A DNA stretch of 64,000 nt from Cryptomeria japonica (lineage: Eukaryota; Streptophyta; Pinopsida; Cupressales; Cupressaceae): assembly GCF_030272615.1 (NCBI RefSeq), contig NC_081412.1:667474352-667538351 (forward strand), read 5' to 3'. Every line of letters starts with the position of its first letter. Position 1 is the stretch's first letter. The notes below the pieces were generated by a model that was not told the DNA's origin, searched no databases, and worked only from the letters and a program-made list of their open reading frames with translations. The position numbers were made by a program, and so were the translations under genes. Shown here one piece after another: positions 24,461 to 36,173 of the stretch.

Positions 24461-24899
24461 GAAAGACATCACTAAACTCTAAGAATACCAACACCAATCC
24501 CATAAATCCTACAACTTATCCACTTACTCAAACACCCAATCAGCCAACAAAGTCAAATTGAAGCAGAGGTAATACACGTACTCTCATAAAAAGTGGTGGC
24601 AAGTGTACGAAGGGATAGGTCCCCTTGTGTGAACCTTTATGGCAAGCAAAGCAAGAAGACACCAAATCTTTGTATAGAACCTAACAAGGAAGTGCCATGT
24701 AATACAAAGAGCCAAATACCTTATCGCTACCACTTTAACCCATCAAGCCCCATAATGTGGAAAGTAAGGAGCCACCAAATGCAAGGGGTCACACTCTCGA
24801 TACCATATAAGTCCCTCCTACAAGTTGGCCCAAGGCTCCATGTTAACTGCCACATTTTCTTATTATGCTTCCACGTGCTTAAATTTGAAAAGCCTCCCC
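24461..24899. other. Spacer between relic A and telomere-like tract
   Basis: It may contain the decayed upstream part of relic A. No clear motif. Confidence 0.4.
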
Positions 24900-25336
24900 A
24901 ATAGTTTTAACCCTAAACCTAACCCTAAAGCAAACTAAGCCTACCCCCAACACTAAACCAAATTGAACTTGAATCCTAATTCATCAATGACATTAACTCT
25001 AATCATAATCCTAATTGATTTGTAATATTTCTTGAACCCTAATGGTAACCATAATCAATAATTATAACTGAATTATAATAAAGTAATCTAGCTATATCCC
25101 TAATCGAACATGAACTAAACACTTATCCTAACTCTAATTCTAACCCTAACCAAACCCTAACCCTAATAGTAAAGTAAATTGAGCCTTAAGAGCAAAGAAA
25201 ATTGATCCCCAACCTTAAAAATACTTGAACACTAAACCAAATCAAACCCTAATTGTAAACCTAAACCAAATTGTAGCTTATGCCTAATAGTAAACTAAAT
25301 TATACCCTAACCCTAATAAAACCAAATTAAACTCAG
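24900..25336. repeat. Degenerate telomere-like CCCTAA-rich tract
   Basis: The words CCCTAA, CCTAAC and CCCTAAA recur many times (for example near 24910, 25143-25170, 25243 and 25301-25316) among AAACCAAATTGA-type spacers. The plant telomere unit is CCCTAAA, and here it is degenerate and interspersed. It reads as an old interstitial array or a diverged minisatellite. COP1 is inserted at its right edge. Confidence 0.65.
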
Positions 25337-25341
25337 GCATA

Positions 25342-26547
25342 TGTTAGGATAATCGGTGGACAACTGATAGGGGGGTGAATCAGTTGTCAACAGATTATAA
25401 AACTTTAAGCACACAAAACCTTTTATCGGAATGCATAAACCAAACACCGGAATAGCAGATATAACAATTAAGCACAAACATAAATCACATAACAATTACC
25501 AACCATCCATAACACATAACACCAAGATTTGTACGTGGAAAACCTGGTAAAGGGAAAAACCATGGTGGGAGTCCTACCCACAGTCAGATAATATGTCTAC
25601 AACAAGTATGTGATTACAATAAGAGGGTCTACACATGCAGGAAGGCACACTGCCTAGAGCGCATTGCTCATCACTAAAGGAGTCTTACTAACTACAAAGA
25701 AATCCAGACTACAATCCGGAAAGATGAGTGAACTGCAAGAATAAAATCTCCTATGCTTGAGTACAATTTCGGTTAAGCTCAATACCAGAGGTCTTAAACC
25801 TCTTACACAAACCCAATTCAATCACCTATGATCGACCAAAACCTCTACATATGATTATAACTTTATCCGCACACAGATAACCCCATAACCCACATATATG
25901 ATCTACAAAGAGATCTTACATCAAATTTATACCAACCTGGGACCTAAACAATTAGGTCGGCCACCTAAAAGATAATACAATAAATCTATTACATAATCCT
26001 ACAAACCAATGATAAACTAAGTCGGCCTAAGACTGAAACAACATTATCCAATTGATAAATCCAATCGGTGATGCATCGGGAGCAACAACCAGCACGTTAC
26101 ATAAACCGGTCCATAACCTAGCAGAAAAGCACTAGACCCAAAATAGGTCACCATAATCCAAATGGAACACCATGATCAACTAGAACATGAACATGATAAC
26201 CATTAGCACCCTGATAACCTTCTAGAAGCCGCATCAACACCACTTATCGAATTCATCAAAAGATGTTCATCAAAGTGCTGCCGATAAAACCCTTATACCA
26301 GTGACCAGAGGGCTTACTAGAACATATGATAGCATCTGGATCATCAAATTCTGAACCAACTGAATGTGATACACATCAGGAACACATGAATAACCAATCA
26401 AAACAAATTCCAACAACTGGAACAAACTTGAGACAAATCTCATAATCAACATCATAAACCAACCACTCTACCAAAATCCGGTAGACAACAAAACAGCTAG
26501 TGTTGACATCAATACAACACATAATCAATTCCTCCAAATTGCCAACG
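25342..26547 (-). repeat. COP1 3' LTR
   Basis: Begins TGTTAGGATAATCGG on the plus strand and ends TTGCCAACG, where TTGCCAACA would be expected. It aligns with 46336-47568 over its whole length, with frequent substitutions and small indels. It is clearly more diverged than the COP2 and GYP1 LTR pairs, as expected for the oldest layer. Confidence 0.9.
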
Positions 26548-26704
26548 ATCTCCCCCTTTGGCATTGATGGAAAAACTAGATGTGAAAAACATCCAAGTTC
26601 CAAGAAATGCCAAACAAGTCTTCCCCAATGGAAGACATCCAACAAACTCTCCAAGATGATATGACAATTAAGTTCTAAACCAAAGACCAAACTCCCCCTG
26701 TGAA
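26548..26704 (-). other. COP1 polypurine tract and 3' untranslated piece
   Basis: On the minus strand, CCAAAGGGGGAGAT abuts the 3' LTR (26548-26561), the usual plus-strand primer for copia elements. A second GGGGGAG lies near 26694-26700. This piece is the continuation of COP1 interrupted by COP2; its other side is at 41879. Confidence 0.8.
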
Positions 26705-26709
26705 TGATA
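26705..26709. repeat. COP2 target-site duplication, left copy (TGATA)
   Basis: TGATA directly precedes the COP2 3' LTR and is repeated at 41874-41878 directly after the 5' LTR. This marks COP2 insertion into COP1. Confidence 0.88.
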
Positions 26710-27179
26710 TGATAACTCAGTGATGAATGGATAGTACTAACCTGGTACTAAGAGGGGGGGGGGTGAATCAGTACAGACAAAAATACAGTCCTAAACCAGT
26801 TTGACAGTAGACACTTCAAATGATTGGCAAGCAGTGACACTGGTTTGAAATAGAGTGCAACCGGTAAAGCTAAGAATCATTGAGACAAGCATTGACCGGT
26901 TACTCACTTAGCTTTTCACTCAACTCAAGACTACACTACCATTTCAACCTTATGCATAAACAGGTAATCTATCATTAGATCATAATAACAACTAGTTCAA
27001 CATGTTTTATTGACAGGCATAAAACACAGAACCATCATATGCTTGACAGACAATAGGAAAACATCACAAGATAAAAGCATCACACATGACACACATATTT
27101 TTCATGTGGAAACCCAACTGGGAAAAACCACGGTGGGGATGAATACCCACAAGCTATTTTTGAACTCTTTAGAAGTCCG

Positions 27180-27425
27180 CCTTGTTAGGAGCCTTGCCCG
27201 GTTAGAGACATTACAATAGGTTCTGCTAGGAACCGATCCTATTAAAGATCACCCGGTTAAGGGATGGCTACAATACCCAGTTAAGGGTTAAACCCTGTTA
27301 AAGGTTACCTTGTTAGAGGATTTCAAGAACTCAATAGCTAAAGGATTTCAAACTCAATAGCTTTGAATTACCCTGTTAAAGGATTTACAGCAAGCTGGTT
27401 AAGGCTACCCTGTTAAGGGATTTTC
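27180..27425. repeat. LTR-internal degenerate minisatellite (CCTGTTAAGGGAT-type)
   Basis: About ten imperfect copies of a 15-25-bp word of the form (A)CC(C/T)GTTA(A/G)(A/G)G(G/A)(A/T)T. The same array lies in the other COP2 LTR (40825-41070) and, more diverged, in the COP4 LTR (58690-58925). It is therefore an ancestral part of this LTR family. Confidence 0.75.
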
Positions 27426-27642
27426 CAACTGTTGAGGTGGTTAGAGATCAACAAGTATTACAATAATCTGGTAACAGCACTCAATGCCAATGTAGATCCA
27501 CTTAAGCTCCTCTTCACCTTCTGCACTTACACTCTGCAGGTATCACTTCTCTTCTTTTGGTCTGGCAAGAATCACGTATCCCTTCTCTTGGATACACACA
27601 CACAACTTTTGCCAACAACCTTAGAAAAAGACACAACATCGA

Positions 27643-27691
27643 CCTTATAGGAGAATAGATAGGTCGGTAGCATAAACCCTAAACCCTAAAC
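27643..27691 (-). promoter_or_regulatory. Putative COP2 LTR core promoter: telo-box plus TATA-like word
   Basis: On the minus strand, GTTTAGGGTTTAGGGTTT (27674-27691) is followed by ACCGACCT and then CCTATAAGG about 25-30 bases downstream. The telo-box AAACCCTAA is a known plant promoter motif. The other COP2 LTR has it at 41320-41337. Promoter function is inferred. Confidence 0.4.
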
Positions 27692-28227
27692 TTGTTAGGT
27701 TAAGGAATTCAAATGGTTCAATCCTGACCGTCGAGAACACTCCATTAATTGCAACAGTCTCGATCCAATCTCAAGACATTCTCCATCGTCCATTTTCACC
27801 GATTGCATGGCAGCTGATAACCCATCACACGTTATCACCATTTTACAGACTTCGCACATTCCCGAGGTAGATAGGAACAATCTCCTTCATGCAAGATCCT
27901 TCACGCGCATAAGGCTGATGTGGCAACATGATCTATTCTTCATTACAATGCTAACTCATCACACAATGTCACCGATTGAGCCACATAGGCTTGAAGCACT
28001 TCAACTCGAAACCCTGAAGTTGAGACTACCAACTGGTAGTCATACAATGCTTCCATGTGTCGGTTCCCATAACCATATGCCGGTTCACCTTGAACAAGCA
28101 CACTGCTTCACTTTGGCACACATGCCAATTCATAGTGTTATGCTGGTTCTCACATCTTCAGCATATTGACATCAATGACAACATACAATGTCATTATGTC
28201 CTCATACCGGTTCACATAATGCCAACA

Positions 28228-28429
28228 ATCTCCCTCTTTGGCATTGATGACAATATACAAAGATATCTCTCCACTTCACATCTTCTCCCCCTTTGACAAC
28301 AATGCCAAAGTGGAGGCACAAGATTCCTTGTTCCATTATGCTGCTCCCCCTGAGGAGTAGCATCCTTCAACACATCAATCCAAAATAAATTTGACTATGC
28401 AATACCTAACTAATGTGGAGCATATGCTT
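28228..28429 (-). other. COP2 polypurine tracts and 3' untranslated segment
   Basis: CCAAAGAGGGAGAT (minus strand) abuts the 3' LTR at 28228-28241. A second purine run, CAAAGGGGGAGAAG, lies at about 28285-28298. Two purine tracts flanking a short spacer are also seen in COP1, COP3 and COP4. Confidence 0.75.
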
Positions 28430-28993
28430 TTAGTTTACCTCCTGAAGGGGCAACACCCCTAATTCACCTCTTAAGTACATAAATGTAGTCTTTGGGAGAG
28501 GCTTGGTGAATATGTCTACTAACTGCTCCTTACTGGAAACATGTTCCAGTGCAATCTCTTTGTTCTGAACCTTTTCCCTTAAGAAATTATACTTAAGCTC
28601 AAAGTGCTTGGTTCAAGAATGTAAAACCGGATTCTTGGAGATATTAATTGCACTAGTATTGTCACAAAATATACTTACCGGTTCAGATACAGGAACTTTG
28701 AAGCCATTTAATACACGCTTCATCCAAATTGTCTAAGTGTAGTTCATGAAAGCTGCAACATACTCTGCTTCTGCTGTAGACTGAGAGATACAACTCTGCT
28801 TCTTACTCATCCATGAGACTAGTCTACCACCAAGAAAGAATGCACCACCGGTTGTGCTTTTCTGGTCATCTATGTTGCTTGCCCAATCAACATCTGTGTA
28901 TACTTTCAAGTTGAAATCCTTGCTATAAGGATACCACAATCCATAGTCAACAGTTCCCTTCAGATACCTAAGAATCCGCTTCACTGCAACCAA
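28430..28993 (-). pseudogene. COP2 RNase H domain
   Basis: The frame contains AVKRILRYLKGTVDYGLW, YTDVDWASNIDD, GGAFFLGGRLVSWMSKKQ and STAEAEYVAA, typical of copia RNase H, and then continues past a TAG at 28733-28735 toward the C-terminus. COP3 has CAG at the same codon. The continuation includes a DIFTKPL-type motif near 28500. Confidence 0.88.
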
Positions 28994-29014
28994 GTGAGAA
29001 TCTCTTGAGCCTTT

Positions 29015-29869
29015 CTAGAATCTTGTAGTAATACCAACTACATGTGCAATATCCGGTCTGCTATGCACTACATAATGCAACTTACCAAGCATTGATCGGT
29101 ATTCCTTCTCATCAACCAATTCTGAGTCATCTTCTTTAGATAGTTTACAACCGGTCACCATCGGAGTACCAACCGGTTTGCTATCTTCCATGCCAAAGGT
29201 CTTCAACACCTCTTTGACATACTTGGACTGAGTGATAAAGATTCCATCCTTCATCTACTGGATCTGCAGTCCAATCAAGAATTTAATCTCCCCTATGAGT
29301 GACATTTCAAACTCTTTCTTCATCTCATTTGCAAACTCATGACTCATCTTGTCATCTCCACCAAAGATAATGTCATCAACAAATACCTCATAGATCAGGA
29401 TCTAATCTCCTTTAGACTTCAAGTAGATATTACTATCTTCACTTGTTCACTCAAATCCAATCTTCACTAGATGAGAATGCAGACGTTCATACCATGCCCT
29501 AGGTGCTTGATTTAGTCCATATAAGGCTTTATGTAGCATACATACCATGTCACCATCTTCAGATAGGGCGAACCCATCTGGCTGCTCAATATACACCTCC
29601 TCTTCAAGTACACCATTTAGGAATGCAGATTTTACATCCATTTGATATACTTTGAAACCTTTAAAAGTTGCATATGCAAGAAGCATACAGACTCCTTCCA
29701 ATCTGGCTATAGGAGAAAAGGTTTCTCCATAGTCTTCTCCTTCTTCTTGAGCACATCCTTTGCACACTAATCTGGCTTTGTTCGTAATCACTATGCCATC
29801 CTCATTCAGCTTATTTCTGAAAACCCATTTAGTACCAATGACATTTTTGTGCTCCGGTTTGGCTACCAA
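29015..29869 (-). pseudogene. COP2 reverse transcriptase
   Basis: Motifs in order are [69 protein letters not shown] and LYGLNQAPRAWYERL, then the FVDDIIFGG catalytic motif near 29355-29375, with both Asp residues kept. TAG stops lie at 29015, 29255 and 29402 (plus-strand CTA). Plus-strand frames over this region are antisense shadows. Confidence 0.9.
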
Positions 29870-30276
29870 AGACCATGTACCATTTTTCTCTATCTGGTCA
29901 AGTTCCTCTTCCAGTGCCTTGATCCAGTCTTCATCCTTATGGCTAAAATTCAGAGATCATACAAGAGTTTTCTCTGACCTATCTTCTTGTAAGGATTCCT
30001 ACATCCTTCTCCTATGATCTGCTTAGGATCATGATTCAGCTTGACATACCGAGGAATGGTCTTGATAGATTCCTCTTGCTTTTCTTCTTCATCCTCATCT
30101 CCATCAACATCAGCATCTACATTTTCTGGTGTAGGAAGATTGTTAGTAGTACTCGGTTGGCTGTCAACCGGTTCCTAGAAGATTGCAACCGGTTCGTTCA
30201 CCACTTGCTCACTACTAGTTTCCTCAGTTTTCTCAGAGGTTTCATCAACTCTTACATTGATGCTTTCCATAATTCT

Positions 30277-31236
30277 CTAAGTCCTATTGTTGAAACACTT
30301 GAGAGCTTTGCTCTTGGTGGAATATCCTAGGAATATTCCCTTATCACATTTCGCATCAAATTTGCTCTGGTGTTCACTCCTCTTGATGTAATATTTACTA
30401 CCAAACACTCTAAAGTAGTTGACCACAGGTGTCTTACCAGTCCAATACTCATAAGGAGTTTTATCCTTACCTTTCTTGATGAGTACCCGGTTCATTGTGT
30501 AGACTGCAGTGCTCACCACTTCTCTCCAAAAGGTGTGAGCTATTTCTCCTTGAATCAACATGGTTCTAGCTGCTTCAACCACAATCTGGTTATTCCTCTC
30601 TGCTAGGCCATTCTGTTGTGGAGTCCAAGGGGTAGACAATTGCCTCTTGATACCATGTTCTTCATAGTACTTGTTGAATTCACTGGAAGTGAATTCCCCT
30701 TATTGATCAGTTCTCAGGCACTTGATCCTTTTATCGCTTTCCTTCTCCACTAATGCTCTGAAAGCTTTGAACTTTACAAAGGCTTCTGACTTGTCTTTCA
30801 AGAATGTGACCCACATCATTCCTGAGAAGTCATCAGTGAGAATCATGAAGTACCTATCACCCTGCACACTTCTAGTTTTCATAGGACCACACAAGTCAGT
30901 ATGCACAAGATCAAGCAAGTTCTCAGCAGTGAAATATTTACCTTTAAAGGTTGAGGAAGACATTTTCCCCAATTGACACTCTCTACACAAGGTATTATCC
31001 GGTTTGCTTAGCACCGACAACCCTCTAACTACCTTGATCTTACTAGCCTTCACAATGTTATCAAAGTTTACATGGCAGAGTCTCCTATGCCATATCCAGC
31101 TATCATCAAATTTAGCCATAAGACATGTACTTATATTTGCATTCAGCTTAAATAGGTTGCCTTTGGTTTGCATGCCGGTGGCCACCAATTCACAATTCTT
31201 TCCTTTGATTCTGCAAACTCCATTCTTGAATTTCAA
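30277..31236 (-). pseudogene. COP2 GAG-pre-integrase and integrase
   Basis: It has an HHCC-type zinc site (WHRRLCHVNFD...CRECQLGK), then the integrase core with LTDDFSGMMWVTFLK, LRTDQ and PQQNGLAERNN, so all three acidic residues (D, D, E) are present. A TAA breaks the frame at about 30697, just after the second Asp. A GKTPYEYW-like stretch and a C-terminal FGSKYYIKR region follow. Confidence 0.9.
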
Positions 31237-31268
31237 AGTGAGGCCATTATCATTCAGCTGGGTAACAC

Positions 31269-31902
31269 TCAGAAGGTTGTGTCTAAGACCATCAACCCAA
31301 TAACATTGTCAGCACTACTCTTTCCATTTAGAGAGATGGACCCTTTGCCTTTCGCCATGCATGGTGCATCATTGCCAAAGTGAACCACACCACCATCATA
31401 CTCCTCCAATGATAGAAACTTGCTCTGGTAACTAGTCATATGGTGAGAACGGCCACTGTCAATTATCCACTCATTAGAATTATCAAACCGGGAGACAAGA
31501 GCCTTCTTGTCTGACACATCTTCCTTGACAGCAACAAACACAATATCTTCATTTTCTTCATCCTCCGATTCTTCATCTGTGAAACCTTCATCAACTGCCA
31601 CAAAACAGTTTCTCCAGTTTCCTCCTTTGAATTTCTTGAACCTTTCTGGTTTGTCCTTGTTGTCACCATTAGGATAGTTTACAGCAATATGTCCTATTCG
31701 GTTACAAGAAAAGCATTTCAAAGGAAGCTTACCTCTGTATTTATCGGTTCCTTTTGGAAGTTTCCTGGAAAGGAGAGCTTCAAATGCCATCAGAATCTCC
31801 TCATCATCCATTTCTCTACCCTGTCTTGGTTCACCACTAGTGCTAGCTTCTTTTCCTTTTCTGGATGGTACTGCAGAAGCTTTAAAAGGTAATTCAGTCT
31901 TT
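31269..31902 (-). pseudogene. COP2 gag C-terminus and protease, downstream of the GYP1 insertion
   Basis: It begins right at the TGAAC duplication in mid-gag. The zinc knuckle CFSCNRIGHIAVNY has lost its last Cys (Tyr). The protease motif is WIIDSGRSHHM, where copia elements usually have DSGCSHHM. A basic GGNWRN linker and an acidic DEESEDEENED stretch lie between them. Confidence 0.88.
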
Positions 31903-31907
31903 TGAAC
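31903..31907. repeat. GYP1 target-site duplication, left copy (TGAAC)
   Basis: TGAAC is repeated at 39684-39688 on the other side of GYP1. It marks insertion into COP2 gag. Confidence 0.9.
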
Positions 31908-33485
31908 TGATGGGAAAGGGTATGGGATAGACTAGCCTTGTCTATGCTCTTGGACCCTTTCCTTGGATCACCAGGTGTTCTAACCACACCCTAGGGTCTC
32001 TAGGACTCCCCCTGCTAGTGGAATCCCCTAACCTTGCCCAATCCACCCACCAACAAGTGGAAAAGCTACCCCTAAGGTCTCACCTACTCATGAGATTCAA
32101 GAAACCCTTACTTAGGCCAATAAGGGCTAGGCTTGTTCCACACCTTCCAAGGTCTTAGCAAGGATAGGTCAGGTTTCTAACAAGGTTTTTCCACCCATCC
32201 ATGTGCCCCCAAGAGGTCTCAAGATTTCAACCCCTTACTGATTTCACTGTTTTGTGTTTTTGCCTACAAAATAGGGCTTCAAGGATTTTGACCAATTAGG
32301 CCTCCTACCCAGTCCTTTAGGGCTCCCTCTCACAAATGATGTACTTTCTTGTGAAACTTCCTAAAAGACCTACTATTCATTTGGCAAGGACTCAAGGATT
32401 TTCCAGGTTTTAGGCCTCCAAGTGTCCGTACACTGCTCTAAGTGGATTTTAAGGTTTTTAAGGGTTTTTAGGCCTGCCAGGGACACAGTGCAGGTTTGCT
32501 GCTCTTGCCACCTTTTTTGGATTTGTGAAAGCTCCTCCTTCACACAAATGATGCTTCACTCACCCCTCTACAACTCCTCCAAAGGGTGCCTTCTTCTCTG
32601 TCCTTCCTTGCTCTCCAAGACCTCTGCAACTTGACCCTTCCTAGTCGGGCATTGTCCAGTCTCGCCTAGGAGTGGGTCCTTATATGGCCTCCTTGCATTT
32701 TCAAGGGCCCTGCTTGCATTGAACTATGGTATAGGGTTTTTACTCTCATTCCCCATGGTTTCATGGTGATTCCACAATGGGGAATGGAGTTATGAGCCCA
32801 TTTATTCAAACCAGTCCAAAACTGGACAAAGAGAATGCAAATTACAAACTATTTACAAACACACTTCACTTACAAACCAAAACCTAATTTAATTTCTCAA
32901 AATGAAAGTGAACACACCATACAAGACACTCCACATAGTTTGGCATGGAAATCAATCCATTAATGATCTTTCTTTACTCCATTTGTGTCGACTGGCAACA
33001 AAAATTGCAGTCACAGTCAATTAGTTTGCTTGTGTCGTACAACATCTGACATCCAACCCATTAACTTAGGGTTTTCAAATACTTATACTACCCTCTCCTC
33101 AGTCTGTGTGCCCATATTAGGGTTGTTCATGCCAAACTAAGAATTTTGGCCACTAGGTGAAAAAGTTGCTTGACAACTTTTTAAAGTTGTCATGCAACTT
33201 TTGAGCAACTTTCCCAATGTTGCTTTTCTTGACTCCTAGACCCACATTGGGCCAACCTAAGGACACTACCATGCTATGAAGGACCCCTAAACACCTCAAA
33301 GGCACACATACCCTCTATTTTCAAGAAAATCTCAATCTTGACTTATGACCCTAAGACCTCAACTAGGACCCTAACTAGGACCCATGAGCACATAGCTCTT
33401 ATTCTATATAGAATGGCTTCACTGAGAAGAAAAAGCACAAACAAAAACAAATGGTGGGAGCCCTTTGAAGGGTGCTCCTACACCA
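31908..33485 (-). repeat. GYP1 3' LTR
   Basis: Matches 38100-39683. Over the first ~155 bases I count about eight substitutions by eye; later parts look more similar. One LTR frame near 33170-33210 is rich in AACTTT/AAAGTTG words that could form a small stem. Confidence 0.93.
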
Positions 33486-33499
33486 TACTCCCCCTCTGC
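33486..33499 (-). other. GYP1 polypurine tract
   Basis: Minus-strand GCAGAGGGGGAGTA directly precedes the LTR start TGGTGTAGG. This is the expected plus-strand primer. Confidence 0.85.
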
Positions 33500-33505
33500 A
33501 ACAAA

Positions 33506-33715
33506 CTAAAAAATTAGGGGAGTGAGAAGAGCCAGATCAATGCCAAGCTTCTTGAACTTGCTCTCCTCCACCCAAGTAGCTTCAGATACAGGTTGGCCTG
33601 CCCATTTCACTAAGTGCTCCTTGTAGACTTGGTGTCTAGTAGACTTCTTCACCCTTGACTCCAAAATCTCCTCTGCTATAGGCTCCTTCACTTGAGGTAA
33701 GGCATTCACATCCAA
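33506..33715 (-). pseudogene. GYP1 chromodomain (end of pol)
   Basis: The frame has EEILESRVKKSTRHQVYKEH, LVKWAGQP and ATWVEESKF, a chromodomain of the kind that follows integrase in chromoviruses and guides integration toward particular chromatin. The aromatic cage residues are only partly recognisable (Trp of KWAG and Trp of TWVEE). A stop at about 33747 separates it from the integrase frame. Confidence 0.85.
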
Positions 33716-33745
33716 GTCTTGTAGTACCTTGGCTTGGTTCTCAGT

Positions 33746-34835
33746 CTACCCTTCTATCTCACCCTTGTACATGATCAGGTCAGCAACATTGAAGACTGGT
33801 GAAATGGCTAAGTCTGAACGAAGTTCAACCTTATAGGCATTCTCACCATATTTTTCTAGAATTATACAAGGCCCTACCCTCTTCATTTGCAGTTTGGTAG
33901 GCTTACCACTTTGCATCCTAGCTTTGCTCAAATGGACCATCACAAAGTCACCCACCTTGAACTGAACCTCTCTCCCTTTCTCATCCATTTTGGCTTTTAG
34001 TTTTTGAGTGGATTCAAGGATGGCTTTCTTGACTTGCTCTTGAACTTCCTTGATGGTTTGAGTGAAGTCCTCTGCTTGCCCACTCTTCATCTCCATGGAA
34101 CCAAGTTCCTTGACTTCACACATTCCTCTTGGATGTCTACCATAGATAGCCTCAAAAGGACTTCTTCCAGTGGTCCTATTTACACTGTCATTATGCATAC
34201 TCTTCTTGAGGTATGATTAGGTTCGATGTCTGTCCATACTCCTTAGTTAAACACCTCAACAGGTTGCCTAACACCCTATTGATGACTTCAGTTTGACCAT
34301 CAATTTGTGGATGGTAAGCTTAGCTAAATGAGAGTTTAGTTCCAAGTCTTCTCCACAATGTTTGCCAAAAATGGCCCATGAAATTGTTGTCCCTGTCTGA
34401 AACAAGGCTTAAAGGGAGTCCATGAATCCTCACAATCTCCTTAAAGAAGAGATGTGCAACATAGCTAGCATCATGTGTAGTTTTACATGGAATGAAATGG
34501 CTCATCTTGGAAAATCTATCTACTACCACATAGATGTTGTCCATACTTGTCTTTGTCTTGGGTATTCCTACTACAAAGTCCATGCTTATACATTCCCAAG
34601 GCCTATTTGTGACTGGTAATGGTTGATAGAGACCAACATTGCTTGATCCTCCTTTTTCTCTTTGACACACACCACATTGCTCCACATACCTCTTAACATC
34701 TCTTGGCAACTTGGGCCAATGGTAGTACCTCTGTACTAAATCCAAGGTTTTTTTGACTCCAAAGTGTGCACTTAAACTGCCATTGTGTTTCTCTTGGATG
34801 AGGTTTTCCCTCATGGATCCTCTTGGCACACACAA
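33746..34835 (-). pseudogene. GYP1 integrase
   Basis: It has the zinc-binding H2C2 part (HFGVKKTLDLVQRYYHWPK...CGVCQREKG), then the core with SMDFVVGIPK, VVDRFSKMSHFIPC, VSDRDNNF, and DGQTEVINR carrying the catalytic Glu. All three acidic residues are therefore present, but a TAA at about 34320 lies between the second Asp and the Glu. A GRSPFEAIYGRHPRG stretch and a basic C-terminal GPCIILEKYGENAY domain follow. Confidence 0.9.
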
Positions 34836-34991
34836 CTAATTACCCTTGAACAAGAGACCATTTTGGAGAGTGTAATCTACATACTCACCATGGAAATGGT
34901 TCTCAAACTCCTTGCAAACCTTGTAAGCTGATGAGAAGTCTTCATCTCCTTCATAGAGGTCCTTGAAACCTTCTATTCCTATGCTCTGCAA

Positions 34992-36134
34992 CTATAGTTC
35001 TTGAACTGTCAACAACTTCCTACTTAATGCATCTGCCACCTTGTTGAGTTGCCCCTTCTTATGCTTGATGGTGAAGGTGAAGGATTGGAGGTATTCCATC
35101 CATTTTAAATGCTTGTTGCTAAGATTCTCTTGAGTGTTAATGTAACTCAATGCTTGGTTATTTGTGAACACCACAAATTCCTTTGGAAGTAGGTAATGCC
35201 TCCATTTTTTAAGAGACTGCACTAATGCATACAACTCTAGGTCATAGGCTAAGTACTTCTTCTTTGCTTCATTGAGCTTCTCACTGAAAAATGCCACAGG
35301 TCTTCCCTCTTGACTCAATACACCCCCTACTACAATTCCACTTGCATCACACTCCAAAGTGAATAGCTTATCAAAAGTAGGTAGGAGAAGGATAGGTTTT
35401 ATGGCTACTTCTTGCTTTAACAATTGAAATGCTTTGTCAGCCTGCTCAGTCCATTTAAACTTAGTTTTAAGGCCTCCTTTTATGGTGTCAAGGACTGGTG
35501 CACATATGCCACTAAAGTTCCTCACAAACTTCCTATAGAATTGGGCTAAACCATGGAAACTCCTAACTTCAGTCCCTGTTCTAGGTGCAGGCCAATTCAA
35601 GATTGGCTCCACTTTGCTTGGATCCATTTTCAAGGTTCCCTTAGACACCACAAATCCTAAGTAGACCAGCTCTTGCTTCAAGAAGTCACACTTCTCTAGG
35701 TTGATGGATAATTTATCCTCATGCAACCTCTCTAAGACTAACCTCAAATGCTCAAGGTGCTCCTCTTTGGTTCTACTATAGATGAGAATGTCATCTAGGT
35801 ATACCACCACAAATCTGCCTGTGAAATCCTTTAGCACCTCATTCATCAACCTCATGAAGGTTCTTGGGGTATTGGTGAGTCCGAATGGCATCACAAGCCA
35901 TTCATACAATCCTTCTATGGTCTTGAAAGCAGTCTTCCACTCATCTCCCTCCTTGATTCTAATCTGGTGATAACCACTTTTAAGATCCAACTTGGTAAAA
36001 TACATAGCACCTCCTAAACAGTCCATCAAATCCTCTATTCTAGGAATAGGAAACCTATACCTTATGGTGATCCTATTTATTTCCCTTGAGTCAGTGCAAA
36101 GTCTCCACTTGCCTCCCTTCTTTGATGCTAGCAC
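34992..36134 (-). pseudogene. GYP1 reverse transcriptase and RNase H
   Basis: A long open stretch of about 380 codons. RT motifs are [44 protein letters not shown] and [11 protein letters not shown] (YLDD intact). RNase H begins FTLECDASG and includes [25 protein letters not shown] and FTNNQALSY; many elements have Asp where this has Asn in FTNNQ. It ends VADALSRK. Confidence 0.93.
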
Positions 36135-36173
36135 TACTGGGACTGCACATGGGCTGATGCTCTTCTTAATCAG

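Larger units (their letters stand above)
26710..28227 (-). repeat. COP2 3' LTR
   Basis: Plus-strand ends are TGATAACTC and ATGCCAACA. It contains AAACCCTAA telo-box repeats at 27674-27691 and a CTATAAGG TATA-like word at about 27643-27650 (minus strand). An array of degenerate CCTGTTAAGGGAT-like words runs from 27180 to 27425. It matches 40356-41873 closely; differences cluster in the first ~220 bases, while the 219-base stretch at 27432-27650 encodes the same peptide in both LTRs. Confidence 0.93.

Noticed and set aside
27180..27425. CRISPR-like repeat array
   Set aside because: Repeats are short, irregular and degenerate, in a plant LTR with no cas genes.
27674..27691. Interstitial telomere insertion
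   Set aside because: Only about 2.5 units, present at the same place in both LTRs, so it is an LTR motif.
27010..28296. Plus-strand ORFs repeated at 40656-41815
   Set aside because: They lie inside COP2 LTRs, antisense to the element, and repeat only because the LTRs repeat.
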